Origin: JAXDBM01 sp964460245
Lineage (GTDB): Bacteria > Desulfobacterota > Syntrophia > Syntrophales > Fen-1087
Assembly (NCBI GenBank): GCA_964460245.1
Contig: CAYWTL010000049.1
Span: forward strand, 1 to 18,449
Length of the DNA: 18,449 nucleotides
Reading direction: 5' to 3'
Shown here piece by piece: positions 1 through 6,772 of this stretch. A model generated the notes under the pieces. It did not search any database. It saw nothing but the letters and a program-made list of their open reading frames with translations, and was not told the origin of the DNA. Numbering within the stretch: the stretch's first letter is position 1; the number at the start of each line of letters is the position of its first letter. The position numbers and the translations under genes are program-made.

Positions 1-1
1 T

Positions 2-190
2 CTTTTTACCGGGGGAATCGTAGGCTATGCCATGGCGGAGCGTATGACGAAGAACCTGGTCAGCCAGGCTCTCCTGAAGGCATTGGCCGCCAATCGACCT
101 GCGGCGAGTTTGATTCACCACTCGGATCGGGGAAGCCAGTATTGTGCCCGGGAATATGCCTCGTTGCTTGACCGCTTCGGAATGAGGGTA
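2..190 (+). pseudogene. IS3-family transposase (OrfB) fragment, truncated at both ends
   Basis: The frame is open from the window edge and reads through GGIVGYAMAERMTKN, then LIHHSDRGSQYC and LLDRFGMR. This is the central part of the DDE integrase core of IS3-family OrfB; HSDRGSQY carries the second catalytic Asp. In intact relatives FGMR continues into a SMSRKGNCYDNA-type segment and then the catalytic Glu. Here that is replaced at about 185-197 by unrelated sequence leading into a membrane protein, so the third catalytic residue and the C-terminus are gone. No IS terminal repeat is visible at the junction, so this is a deletion or recombination scar, not a clean insertion edge. The 5' part lies outside the window. 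It cannot be a working transposase. Confidence 0.85.
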
Positions 191-205
191 CTGGAGATTG
201 AGTCG

Positions 206-853
206 GTGTATGCCGTCATCCTTATCGGAGCATTGTCCCTGCTGGTTGGTCTCCTTATCTTTGTGAAAAAGGAAGCCACCAAGGGAATTCTCATAACAAA
301 ACCTTTTCTGTCCGCCCTGTTTGTCATCGTAGCTCTCACCGGTCCCTCGGCGAATCCTACCTATTTCGGCTTCATCCTTGGAGGACTGTTGTTCTGTGTG
401 GCCGGTGATTTATTACTCATTTTCCCCGCGAAAGAACTCTTCCTGGCCGGGTTGGTTTCATTCTTAACGGGACACGTCCTTTACAGCATCGCATTTTTTA
501 TGATGGCATCTCCAGGAACATTAACCTGGATCAGCGCAGTGCTTTGCCTACTGATCAGCAGTGCGGTCTTCTTCTGGCTGAGGACGCATTTAGGAAGGAT
601 GCTCTTCCCAGTGATCGCCTACATGGCGGTTATCACCGTCATGGTCATCGGCGCGACATCACTCGCAAGTAACGAGCAACTGGGCTTTACCGGAAGGGCC
701 CTGGTCTTTTGTGGAGCGATCCTCTTTTATTTTTCGGATGTTTTCGTTGCCCGCCATCGGTTTGTGAAAAAGCAATACTTCAATCGCCTCACCGGTCTCC
801 CCATATACTACGCTGGGCAGTTTATGATCGCTTACTCCCTTCGTTTCATCTGA
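206..853 (+). CDS. YhhN/TMEM86-family integral membrane protein (lysoplasmalogenase-like)
   Basis: This is a highly hydrophobic protein of about 215 residues with seven to eight predicted membrane spans. Signatures include ITKPFLSALFVI near the start, then FILGGLLFCVAGDLLLIFP and FLAGLVSFLTGHVLYSIAF, which match the YhhN (TMEM86) family. Eukaryotic members hydrolyse lysoplasmalogens; the bacterial substrate is less certain. The frame is also open upstream into the IS3 fragment, giving a potential 273-residue chimera from an ATG at 32. I place the start at GTG 206 because GGAG at 193-196 is 9 nt upstream and the resulting length fits the family. ATG 182 is in frame but has no good ribosome site and belongs to the transposase remnant. 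The native promoter was probably lost at the junction. Family assignment is firm; start and expression are not. Confidence 0.75.
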   Translation: MYAVILIGALSLLVGLLIFVKKEATKGILITKPFLSALFVIVALTGPSANPTYFGFILGGLLFCVAGDLLLIFPAKELFLAGLVSFLTGHVLYSIAFFMMASPGTLTWISAVLCLLISSAVFFWLRTHLGRMLFPVIAYMAVITVMVIGATSLASNEQLGFTGRALVFCGAILFYFSDVFVARHRFVKKQYFNRLTGLPIYYAGQFMIAYSLRFI

Positions 854-1090
854 CGGCCTATTGTTGCGAAATTTGTATTGCAAACAACTCGTGAACGACA
901 CCTTCCTGAAAAGCAAGCGTCGGATTTCTTCAATAGGCATCCGCCTTTTCAAATGGTTATCAGTAAAATTTGGCTCTTGACTTTTTGAAGAATCAGGAAC
1001 ACAAAAAGACCATATTCATGTAAGGCATCGTCAACAGGTTAACAACCAAGGCCGACCCTTTCTCAGGGTAATGCCATAGAGAGATTATTG
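854..1090 (+). other. Intergenic region, no gene recognised
   Basis: About 240 bases lie between the YhhN-like gene and the hairpin before the intron. I see no convincing coding frame. A short hairpin candidate (CCCT/AGGG, loop TTCTC) lies near 1057-1069. A TTGACT at about 977 has no matching -10 box at usable spacing. Confidence 0.4.
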
Positions 1091-1091
1091 G

Positions 1092-1122
1092 AACCCCGTG
1101 TCTCGGAAGAGAGCGGGGTTTT
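1092..1122 (+). terminator. Rho-independent terminator-like hairpin at the intron insertion site
   Basis: The arms AACCCCG (1092-1098) and CGGGGTT (1114-1120) pair. An inner stem TCTC/GAGA is capped by a GGAA tetraloop, and a run of four T closes the structure at 1119-1122. The group II intron starts immediately after. Such a hairpin is the classic 5' exon for introns that insert behind terminators. It may originally have terminated the YhhN-side transcript. Confidence 0.6.
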
Positions 1123-1646
1123 GTGTTGTATGCCGTGTAAAACGTATGACTTGTCGGTTAAAGTCCGATCGTGGGAATTCGGTAGTTCGCCCACGTAGCT
1201 TGAGGGAGGTGTTAAGGGTAACCTGAAGCACTAAGTTTCCTGACAAAGGCTCCGTAAGGGAGCTGAGCAAACCTGCGGGTCGCAGCGCAAGCGAACCCAG
1301 GTGTAGCCTCGAAATCCGCAATGGAGTTGTCGACCCCGTAGCACAAGGGGGATGACCGGAGCATCTATCCTAACGATAACTACCGGAACCGATAGATGGA
1401 CTCCCGGGGTAACAGGGGTGACACGCGGGGGCAGCCATACGACAATAAGCACGGGAGACCCTTATCGATGCTCAACAGGAGGGCAACCGGCAGATATAAG
1501 GAAACGAAGTTCTGCCGGGTCGGCGAGGGAGTCGGAGTTGCCCATAGTACCGTTTGTATCGCAAGGACAACACAACCTTGGGAGAGGGAAGGGGCAATAC
1601 TTTTATCACGTTTCAGAAGAAGGGACGGAAAGGAGATTGCACATCC

Positions 1647-2960
1647 GTGCTGACAACTCCGGAAAAGATTCGGGAACTTCAGCGGAAACTATACCGGAAG
1701 GCCAAGCAGGAAAAGGAGTACCGCTTCTATCTTCTCTATGACAAAATCTACAGGCTGGACATCCTGAACCATGCTTACAGACTTGTTCAAGCGAACAGGG
1801 GAGCGCCGGGAATAGACGGCGAGACCTTTGATCGCATAGAGCAGAGGGAAGGCGGCGTTGAGAGGTATCTCGAAGAGATCGCCGGAGAACTGAAGCGGAA
1901 GGTGTACAAGCCCCAGGCTGTCCGGAGGGTATACATTCCCAAGGCAACCGGAGGCAAGCGGCCGCTGGGGATACCGGTGATCAAAGACAGGGTAGTGCAG
2001 ATGGCGGTCAAGATAGTTACCGAACCTATCTTTGAAGCCGATTTTCAGGACAACTCATACGGATTCAGACCGAAGCGGAGTGCCCATCAGGCGGTGGACG
2101 ATGTAAGTAAGCACCTCTTTGCAGGCAGGACCGACGTAATCGATGCCGACATTTCCAAATACTTCGATACCATTCCGCACGACAAACTGCTGCAATTGGT
2201 GGCCAAGCGCATTGTGGATAAGCAGATTTTGAAGCTTATCAAGATGTGGCTTACGGCGTCGATTGTGGAGGAACGTGAAGACGGGAAGAAGGAATGTAAA
2301 GGGAATGACAAGGGGACACCGCAGGGAGGGGTGATCTCTCCCTTGCTTGCCAATATCTACCTGAACGTGCTTGACACCATGTGGGTGGTCAAGAGGGTGC
2401 AGGAGAGACTGGGGGCGCGACTGATAAGATACGCTGATGACTGTGTGATCTTATGCAAGGGGAACACCGACCAGATTCTGAAGGGGATAAAGCGGGTTTT
2501 CGATGACCTCGGCCTCACTCTGAATGAGGAGAAGACTCATGTGGTTGATGCACGCCAAGAGATGTTTCATTTTCTTGGTTTCAACATAGGCATGAAGCGA
2601 GGGAGGAAGACCGGTAAGAGGTATCCCCACACCGAACCGTCCAAGGAGGCGCAGAAACACGTACGCGCGGAAATCAAACGATTGACGACCAAGCGGTACA
2701 GTACAATCCCGACGAAAGTGGTGATCCGTAGAGTCAATGAAATTACCAGAGGGTGGGTGGGGTACTATCATTACGGCAACTGCACGAAAGTCATGTCATC
2801 TTTGGGAGGTTACCTGGTTTACAGGATGCGGATCTACCTGCGCGGGAAACACCATTACCACAGCCTTGGATATCGGGCATATCCGGACAGGTATTTTTAC
2901 GATTCGCTAGGTCTGTATGAAGTTTCAACTAAAGCTCCTTGGGTGAATGCCGCCGGATGA
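1647..2960 (+). CDS. ltrA: Group II intron reverse transcriptase/maturase
   Basis: This multifunctional intron-encoded protein binds the intron RNA, assists its splicing and copies it into DNA at new sites. It has about 437 residues. The RT core shows GAPGIDGETF, RPLGIPVIKDRVVQMAV, YGFRPKRSAHQAV, DADISKYFDTIPHD, GTPQGGVISPLLANIYL (about residues 223-239) and the catalytic YADD box (about 262-265). Domain X (maturase) follows around GWVGYYHYG. No HNH endonuclease domain follows; the protein stops soon after domain X. I chose GTG 1647 because AGGAG at 1631-1635 lies 11 nt upstream and homologues begin with a TTPEKI-type N-terminus. The frame is open to an ATG at 1554, but that extension lies in intron RNA domains and looks non-coding. 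The frame is intact, with no sign of decay. Confidence 0.92.
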   Translation: MLTTPEKIRELQRKLYRKAKQEKEYRFYLLYDKIYRLDILNHAYRLVQANRGAPGIDGETFDRIEQREGGVERYLEEIAGELKRKVYKPQAVRRVYIPKATGGKRPLGIPVIKDRVVQMAVKIVTEPIFEADFQDNSYGFRPKRSAHQAVDDVSKHLFAGRTDVIDADISKYFDTIPHDKLLQLVAKRIVDKQILKLIKMWLTASIVEEREDGKKECKGNDKGTPQGGVISPLLANIYLNVLDTMWVVKRVQERLGARLIRYADDCVILCKGNTDQILKGIKRVFDDLGLTLNEEKTHVVDARQEMFHFLGFNIGMKRGRKTGKRYPHTEPSKEAQKHVRAEIKRLTTKRYSTIPTKVVIRRVNEITRGWVGYYHYGNCTKVMSSLGGYLVYRMRIYLRGKHHYHSLGYRAYPDRYFYDSLGLYEVSTKAPWVNAAG

Positions 2961-2971
2961 AGATAATCGGA

Positions 2972-3004
2972 AAGCCGTATTCGGGAAAACCGAACGTCCG
3001 GTTT
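2972..3004 (+). ncRNA. Group II intron domain V catalytic hairpin
   Basis: The hairpin starts AAGCCGT, has an upper stem TTCGG/CCGAA capped by GAAAA, and closes with CCGGTTT. The AGC catalytic triad is present in the 5' strand and pairs in the usual A-U, G-U, C-G order. One U-C mismatch appears at the top of the lower helix, where most introns have U-A. Domain VI follows at about 3010-3060, with arms GGAGT and ACTCC-like, AGAGCT/AGCTCT, and a candidate branch-point A near the 3' end. Confidence 0.75.
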
Positions 3005-3060
3005 GACGAGGGGGAGTTGGAGATAGAGCTTCGTGCCACTACGCCAGCTCTCTACTCTAC

Positions 3061-3288
3061 TCCGTAAGTATCCATGAGGAGTAAATAATGAGCCCAAAAA
3101 ACTTTCTGATACTTGCAATGAAATTATGAACATGCGATTAAGCAACCGAGAAAGGGACCGGCTTATCCGAATCAGTTTGATTTGAGTGTTTTTAAAAGAG
3201 AGTTCACCATGTCGAACGACAATGGCATTCGATGGAGTTGCTGATCAGGCCAGATATTTTAGAAACTTGAGACACATCGTAGGAGACA
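3061..3288 (+). other. 3' exon of the intron and leader of the methyltransferase operon
   Basis: This is an AT-richer stretch of 228 bases. It includes a 13-codon mini-frame (3088-3129, MSPKNFLILAMKL) preceded by GAGGAG at 3076-3081 with 6-nt spacing. It could be a leader peptide or the stub of a gene broken by past rearrangement; I cannot tell which. I find no convincing sigma70 promoter for the downstream genes. Confidence 0.35.
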
Positions 3289-3945
3289 ATGAAAAATAGT
3301 GCTCCCGAAGCGCAAATTACAAAGGCTCGCTACAACCGAATCGCTTGGTTCTATGACAGGATGGAATCCCTTCCGGAAATCTTCTTCTCCAGTTGGAGAA
3401 GGCAGCTACTGGCCCGGGCGAAGGGAAAAATCCTCGAAGTCGGCGTCGGAACCGGCAAGAATTTCCAGTACTATCCTCCCGGCGCCGACGTTACGGGAAT
3501 TGACATTGCCGATCGGATGATTACGATAGCAAGAGGGAATGCGAAGGATCTCGGCCTGTCGTTCCGGATTGAGGAGGGGGATGCGGAGCAACTGGCTGGG
3601 CCGGACAACTATTTCGACACGGTCGTGGCGACGTTTGTGTTTTGTTCCGTTCCGAATCCGTTGAAGGGCCTACGAGAGCTTCGCAGGGTCGTCAAACCCG
3701 ACGGACGCGTCCTGCTCCTGGAGCACGTGCGGATCGACATGCCCGTTGTGGGCCAGCTCATGGACCTGATGAATCCTCTGGTCGTCAGGATCGTGGGTGC
3801 CAACATCAACAGGCGCACGGTCGAAAACGTGAGAGCCGCAGGATTTGCGATCGACGAGATAGAGGACCTGGGGCTCATGAAGATGGTCAAGATGATGATC
3901 GCCCGCCCGGACAAGGAGCGGGTTGATGCAGGGGGGGAGACATGA
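3289..3945 (+). CDS. Class I SAM-dependent methyltransferase (UbiE/phospholipid methyltransferase-like)
   Basis: This 218-residue cytoplasmic enzyme transfers a methyl group from S-adenosylmethionine. The Rossmann-type core shows motif I ILEVGVGTGKNF (about residues 48-59), the acidic loop TGIDIADRM (69-77), EGDAEQL (96-102), YFDTVVATFVFCSVPNP (108-124) and the post-core VKPDGRVLLLEH (135-146). The N-terminal YNRIAWFYDRME is typical of UbiE-like and PmtA-like methyltransferases. The substrate cannot be read from sequence: quinone precursors, phosphatidylethanolamine or a small thiol or metalloid are possible. ATG 3289 has AGGAGA just upstream. It is the first gene of a compact operon; its stop overlaps the ancestral start of the DUF302 gene in an ATGA at 3942-3945, a mark of translational coupling. 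Confidence 0.85.
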   Translation: MKNSAPEAQITKARYNRIAWFYDRMESLPEIFFSSWRRQLLARAKGKILEVGVGTGKNFQYYPPGADVTGIDIADRMITIARGNAKDLGLSFRIEEGDAEQLAGPDNYFDTVVATFVFCSVPNPLKGLRELRRVVKPDGRVLLLEHVRIDMPVVGQLMDLMNPLVVRIVGANINRRTVENVRAAGFAIDEIEDLGLMKMVKMMIARPDKERVDAGGET

Positions 3946-4331
3946 TCAGCTACTGATTCACGAAGGAATCGGACTTGCCATTTGAGAAAGTCCGGGAGGC
4001 TGTCGCCGAAGAGTTGAAGAAGGAAGGATTCGGGATTCTCACGGAGATCGACCTCCAGGAGAAGTTCAAGGAGAAGCTCGGTGTCGACTTCAAGAGATAT
4101 GTGATCCTTGGGGCCTGCAGCCCTCCGAACGCGTTCAAGTCGGTTCAGGCAGAGGAGAACATCGGGTTGATGCTGCCTTGCAATGTGATCATCTATGAGC
4201 GGGGTGGCAGGACAGGCTTGTCGATCGTCAGGCCGACGGTGGCTATGCAGATGATCGACAACGTGGAGTTGAAGTCTGTTGCCGAACTCATCGAGAAAAG
4301 ACTGAAAAATGTGTTCGATGCGGTTCCCTAG
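3942..4331 (+). CDS. DUF302 family protein with in-frame UGA at codon 5
   Basis: From ATG 3942 the frame reads MISY, then TGA (3954-3956), then FTKESDLPFEKVREAVAEEL and on to a normal stop, about 129 codons. DUF302 proteins normally begin with a MISYxF-type first strand, and the conserved LGACSPPNAF and GLMLPCNVIIYE segments follow intact. The family is a small alpha/beta dimer of unknown biochemical role, often near redox and heavy-metal genes. ATG 3942 has GGGGGAG upstream and overlaps the methyltransferase stop, so it looks like the original start. Translation could instead begin at TTG 3975, preceded by AAGGA at 3963-3967, giving a 118-residue protein lacking the first strand. The UGA may be a nonsense mutation, an edge of recoding, or tolerated by re-initiation. 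Family identity is firm; the true product is not. Confidence 0.8.
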
Positions 4332-4340
4332 GAGGCAGCC

Positions 4341-4652
4341 ATGGAGATGCTACGCTTTCCGATTCTATTGTTCCTTGTCGCAAACCTTACGGCCTGTACT
4401 GTGGATTATCCCTACGGCCCGGGGGGCGGCTGGAGACACATTATGTACTACGGTTATGGAGGAGGGTTTATGTGGATCCTGTTTCTCGTCGTGATCGGCA
4501 TCCTGGCCTATATCGTCATCCAGAACGTCAAGAAAAAAGGAGGCGCGGGGGCGTCGGGTGAGGCCCCCATCGACATCCTGAAAAAGCGGTATGCCAAGGG
4601 CGAAATCACGAAGGAGGAGTTAGACCGGATGAAAAGGGAGCTGTCCGAGTAG
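4341..4652 (+). CDS. SHOCT-domain membrane lipoprotein, small
   Basis: This 103-residue protein has an N-terminal signal with a lipobox-like LTAC (Cys19). A Gly/Tyr-rich linker follows (PYGPGGGWRHIMYYGYGGG), then one membrane span (about 43-62, FMWILFLVVIGILAYIVI) and a C-terminal SHOCT domain (about 76-102, IDILKKRYAKGEITKEEL). SHOCT modules are short oligomerisation helices found at the ends of many membrane proteins. Either the lipobox or the span could anchor it; both together are unusual but seen in this type of small protein. AGGAGG lies about 6 nt before ATG 4341, and the gap to the DUF302 stop is 9 nt, so it is co-transcribed. Its specific role is unknown. Confidence 0.78.
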   Translation: MEMLRFPILLFLVANLTACTVDYPYGPGGGWRHIMYYGYGGGFMWILFLVVIGILAYIVIQNVKKKGGAGASGEAPIDILKKRYAKGEITKEELDRMKRELSE

Positions 4653-4679
4653 ACGGCTGACAGAGGAAGGGAAACGGTT

Positions 4680-5031
4680 TTGAGAAAGGAGAGCGGTAAG
4701 AAAAAAAGCGTGATCTTGATCGGAATTGTCCTGCTGGCGCTGCTTTTTGCCCGGCCGGCAATGTCCCAACCGCGCTGGGGCTATGGGCCGGGATATGACA
4801 ATGAAAACAGCTACGGCGGGCCATGGATGGGACGGGGCTGGGGACCGGGTTATCGAATGGGCCCCGGAGGGATGATGGGGTATGGAGTGTATGCCTACGT
4901 GCCACAGAAACTGCCGGTTCCAAAGAACAAGGAGTGGGTCGGAAAGCTGAAGGAGATCCTGGCGTTGGAGCGACTTTCCTACGGACAGTACGCAACGGAT
5001 GCAGACAAATACAACACGTACATGCCTTACC
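4680..5031 (+). pseudogene. 5' half of an exported ferritin-like protein gene, split by an IS481 element
   Basis: This part encodes residues 1-117 of a reconstructed 231-residue protein. It has a Sec signal peptide (VILIGIVLLALLFARPAMS, likely cut near residue 29), a Gly/Met/Tyr-rich stretch (about 35-70) and the first helix of a helical bundle (KLKEILALERLSYGQYATDA). The reading frame breaks exactly at the left end of the IS, where PY is followed by a stop inside the element. The TTG start at 4680 has GAGGAAGG about 8 nt upstream. Joining 5031 to 6237 restores NTYMPYRMVIPQEQ without a frame change. The family resembles ferritin-like/DUF2202-type proteins of metal-stress operons. As it stands the product lacks most of the bundle. 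Confidence 0.8.
5025..5031. repeat. Target-site duplication, left copy (CCTTACC)
   Basis: CCTTACC directly precedes the TGTAAAAG end of the IS and is repeated at 6230-6236 directly after the other end. The 7-bp direct repeat marks a transposition event with no later rearrangement of the ends. Confidence 0.85.
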
Positions 5032-6229
5032 TGTAAAAGTTAGGATCTTCCCGTACAGTTGGTTGGAATAAAAAGTGGCAGTCAGTCTTCTCTTCGGTTA
5101 GAGTGTTTGTACCACCAAATACTTTACCAAGGAGGAAGATATGACCGCCGAGAAGAAGATAGCACAGAAGAGACTCACATTGCTACAAGTTGCTGAAAGA
5201 ATCCGGAACGTATCGGAAGCCTGCCGGCGCCACAGCGTTTCCCGAAGCCAGTTTTACGAGTACAAGCGGGCTTTCCAGGAGAGGGGTTTTGATGGTCTGA
5301 TGGATCGTCCGCCCATTCCCAGGAGTTTCCCAAATGAAACGCCGGCCGATGTGAAGGAGAAAATCATTGCCCTGTCTTTGAAGCATCCCGCCTGGGGGCA
5401 GGTCCGTCTGTCCGATCATCTTCGCTTGGAAGGCATCCTGGTGAGCCCCGGCACGATCCGCAACATCTGGATCAAAGAGGATCTGGTCACCCGCTACAAG
5501 CGGTTGCTCCGTCTGGAGGAAGAGAAGAACGGCCAGGATATCGATCTCACAGAGGAGCAGATCCGGTTTTTGGAGAAGGCCAATCCCTGTTTTCGGGAAC
5601 GCAAGGTGGAGAGTCCTTATCCGGGATATCTGATTTCCCAGGATACGTTCCACGTCGGCAGGATCAAGGGGGTGGGCCGCATCTGGCTTCAGGCTGCGGT
5701 GGATACTTACGGTTCCTACGCCTTCGGGAAGCTTTACACCGCCAAACTCCCGGAGACGGCCGTTGATCTTCTTTATGACCGGGTATTGCCGTTCTATGAG
5801 TCACAGGGGATTCGGGTAGAGCATATTCTGACGGACAATGGCCGGGAATACTGCGGGCGGCCGATGATCCATCCCTATCAGATCTTTCTGGAATTAAACG
5901 ACATCGGGCATCGGAGAACGAAGGTGGCCCGGCCCAGGACCAACGGCTTTGTGGAACGATTCAACCGCACCGTGCTCGATGAGTTTTTCCGGGAAACCTT
6001 CCGAAACAAACTCTATACATCCGTGGAAGAGCTTCAGGAGGACCTGGATAAGTGGCTCCAGCATTACAATTACGAAAGACCTCACAGGGGATATAGAAAC
6101 ATGGGCAGACGGCCGATTGAAACCATCGAGGCCGGCAAGGTTATCAAAGAGCAGGAGAACCGGAAACAGGCAGCTTAAACATCACTACCGGAGAGAAGCT
6201 GACTGTCCGGGAAGCGGTTGACTTTTACA
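5032..6229 (+). mobile_element. Complete IS481-family insertion sequence, 1198 bp
   Basis: The element begins TGTAAAAGT and ends ACTTTTACA. The imperfect terminal inverted repeats extend about 28 bp (5032-5059 and 6202-6229) and share TGTAAAAGT, CTTCCCG and ACAGT blocks. It carries one intact transposase gene and is bounded by 7-bp target duplications. Its insertion split the ferritin-like gene. Intact ends, an intact frame and a perfect duplication suggest recent arrival. Confidence 0.92.
5141..6178 (+). CDS. IS481-family DDE transposase
   Basis: This 345-residue transposase catalyses cut-and-join of its own element. The N-terminus carries helix-turn-helix DNA-binding segments (RIRNVSEACRRHSVSRSQFYE, about residues 21-40, then PAWGQVRLSDHL). 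The rve integrase core has Asp168 (ISQDTFHVG), Asp232 (ILTDNGREYCG) and Glu272 (TNGFVERFNRTVLDEFF), the full DDE triad in typical IS481 spacing. The C-terminal YNYERPHRGYRNMGRRPIE is the usual tail motif. The start is clear: AGGAGG lies 6 nt before ATG 5141. Nothing is missing, so it is probably functional. It is transcribed in the same direction as the gene it interrupts. Confidence 0.95.
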   Translation: MTAEKKIAQKRLTLLQVAERIRNVSEACRRHSVSRSQFYEYKRAFQERGFDGLMDRPPIPRSFPNETPADVKEKIIALSLKHPAWGQVRLSDHLRLEGILVSPGTIRNIWIKEDLVTRYKRLLRLEEEKNGQDIDLTEEQIRFLEKANPCFRERKVESPYPGYLISQDTFHVGRIKGVGRIWLQAAVDTYGSYAFGKLYTAKLPETAVDLLYDRVLPFYESQGIRVEHILTDNGREYCGRPMIHPYQIFLELNDIGHRRTKVARPRTNGFVERFNRTVLDEFFRETFRNKLYTSVEELQEDLDKWLQHYNYERPHRGYRNMGRRPIETIEAGKVIKEQENRKQAA

Positions 6230-6236
6230 CCTTACC
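6230..6236. repeat. Target-site duplication, right copy (CCTTACC)
   Basis: This is an exact copy of 5025-5031 immediately after the right terminal ACA of the IS. Removing the IS plus this copy rejoins the host gene in frame. Confidence 0.85.
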
Positions 6237-6580
6237 GGATGGTCATTCCACAGGAGCAGGATCATGTAATGACGATTGAGCGGCGCTTTGCTGCCTACGG
6301 TCTCCCGGCAGGCGGGAAACCCACAGCGGTACAGGATACAAAGAGTCTGGAAGAGGCCTATCAGCTGTGCGTGAAAATGGAACGTGACCTGATCCCGCGA
6401 TACGAATGGCTGATCCGGAATGCGGAAGACCGTGATACGGCCGGTATCCTGAATGAGCTATTGATCCAGACGCGCTACCACCTTGCCATGTTCGAGCATG
6501 CTCTACAGGTTGGTGGTCGGCATGGAGGTGGGCCTTGGGGTTGGCGAGGTCGCGGCCCTGGCATGATGTGGAGTGGGTAA
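6237..6580 (+). pseudogene. 3' half of the IS-split ferritin-like protein gene
   Basis: This part encodes residues 118-231 of the rebuilt protein: RMVIPQEQDHVMTIERRFAAYG, then EEAYQLCVKMERDLIPRYEW and LIQTRYHLAMFEHAL, ending in a Gly/Trp/Arg/Met-rich tail (GGGPWGWRGRGPGMMWSG). Glu and His residues in a QEQDH, MERD, RYH, FEHA pattern are spaced as in four-helix ferritin-like bundles that bind metal. The tail resembles the Gly/Met-rich region of the N-terminal half and of the SHOCT neighbour. The frame is also open from 6218 inside the IS, so a truncated protein from ATG 6239 (or from the IS end) is conceivable, but it would lack a signal peptide and the first helix. Confidence 0.78.
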
Positions 6581-6602
6581 AGAATTACACACTACTGCAC
6601 GA

Positions 6603-6673
6603 GACTCGAATTGACAGGATCTGCCGAGTCAAATGTGGTGGGACAGGACACTAAAATCGTGGTTCTTACCACG
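6603..6673. other. Two inverted repeats downstream of the split gene
   Basis: GACTCG (6603-6608) pairs with CGAGTC (6625-6630). CGTGGT (6658-6663) pairs with ACCACG (6668-6673) around a TCTT loop. Neither is followed by a T run, so a simple terminator is not supported. Between them, GGGACAGGACACTAAAA resembles the kind of sequence found at some IS ends, but no partner end is visible. Confidence 0.35.
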
Positions 6674-6772
6674 GTAGTGAAAGGTAGGGTCAGAAATAGC
6701 CCTGCCTTATTAACTACTTGAAGGTTTGCATTGTCGCTCTCACCAGGCTAAAAAGCACACCCAGTTGTTCTA

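Larger units (their letters stand above)
1128..3060 (+). mobile_element. Complete group II intron with its own maturase
   Basis: The element has a structured 5' RNA region of about 500 nt, an internal reverse transcriptase gene, and a domain V/VI hairpin pair after the stop codon. The 5' end is placed at GTATGCCGTG (1128) by resemblance to GUGYG-type intron starts; GTGTTG at 1123 is the alternative. The 3' end is placed at the CTCTAC ending at 3060, where domain VI closes with the usual UAC-type terminus. Characteristic intron RNA stretches such as GTCGACCCCGTAGCACAAGG (about 1328-1347) support this. Boundaries are good to a few bases. All parts needed for splicing and retrohoming by a maturase without endonuclease appear present, so it may be active. 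Confidence 0.85.

Noticed and set aside
1554..1646. N-terminal extension of the maturase from ATG 1554
   Set aside because: It lies in structured intron RNA, lacks homology to maturase N-termini and is downstream of no ribosome site; GTG 1647 has AGGAG at good spacing.
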